Positions 63,996-64,000 of a DNA stretch of 64,000 bases are shown here, one piece after another. Source of the DNA: Tetradesmus obliquus. Lineage: Eukaryota; Chlorophyta; Chlorophyceae; Sphaeropleales; Scenedesmaceae. Both the position numbers and the translations under genes were made by a program. The number at the start of each line of letters is the position of its first letter. The stretch's first letter is position 1. The notes beneath the pieces are model-generated. The model saw only the letters and a list, made by a program, of their open reading frames with translations, searched no databases and was not told the DNA's origin. The stretch is taken from NCBI GenBank assembly GCA_030272155.1, contig CP126195.1:6369001-6433000 (forward strand), in the 5' to 3' direction.

Positions 63996-64000
63996 GTAAG

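Overview
The window reads as nuclear DNA of a chlorophyte green alga, probably a chlorophycean. The evidence is intron-dense genes with GTGAGT donors and (T/C)GCAG acceptors, TGTAA polyadenylation signals, CAG/CTG-rich low complexity, and families typical of algal surfaces (WSC, Ser-Pro-rich stretches, huge REJ-type membrane proteins). The species cannot be fixed from sequence alone. Exon models below were built by hand from splice motifs, reading phase and family similarity. No search was run.

Layout, left to right. 255-1959 (-) is a partial unknown, probably nuclear, polyglutamine protein. 3040-5264 (-) is a GT-A-fold glycosyltransferase. 5924-about 9350 (+) is a truncated, stop-containing pseudogene copy of the giant gene further right. 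10770-14032 (+) is a hypersensitive-induced-reaction (HIR) protein of the prohibitin/stomatin superfamily. 15340-32604 (+) is a 21-exon gene for a type I membrane protein of about 4,088 residues: signal peptide, nine beta-sandwich modules, about eight Cys-rich modules, a REJ-like region, a SEA-like domain, one TM helix and a short basic tail.

36617-56368 holds five glycan-related genes with little else between them: a type II membrane SAM methyltransferase (36617-38463, -), a 9-exon UDP-glucose 4,6-dehydratase (41118-45270, -), a GT77-type nucleotide-diphospho-sugar transferase (45532 onward, +), a GT-B-like bacterial-type glycosyltransferase (52154-54137, -) and a GT17 N-acetylglucosaminyltransferase-like enzyme (about 54663-56368, +). 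The GT77 gene is split by a 3.4-kb element with inverted terminal repeats (46581-49981). The methyltransferase needs a 1-nt frame change to join its exons. After a poorly coding stretch (56.4-61.0 kb), 60999-63995 (+) encodes a secreted EGF-like / Ser-Pro-rich / WSC protein.

Together this looks like a surface-glycoprotein neighbourhood: large extracellular proteins rich in N-X-S/T sequons beside enzymes that make an activated 6-deoxyhexose precursor, transfer sugars and possibly methylate them. The two divergent gene pairs, the broken GT77, the frameshifted methyltransferase and the decayed module copies suggest a locus that turns over quickly. Joint function of these genes is inference.
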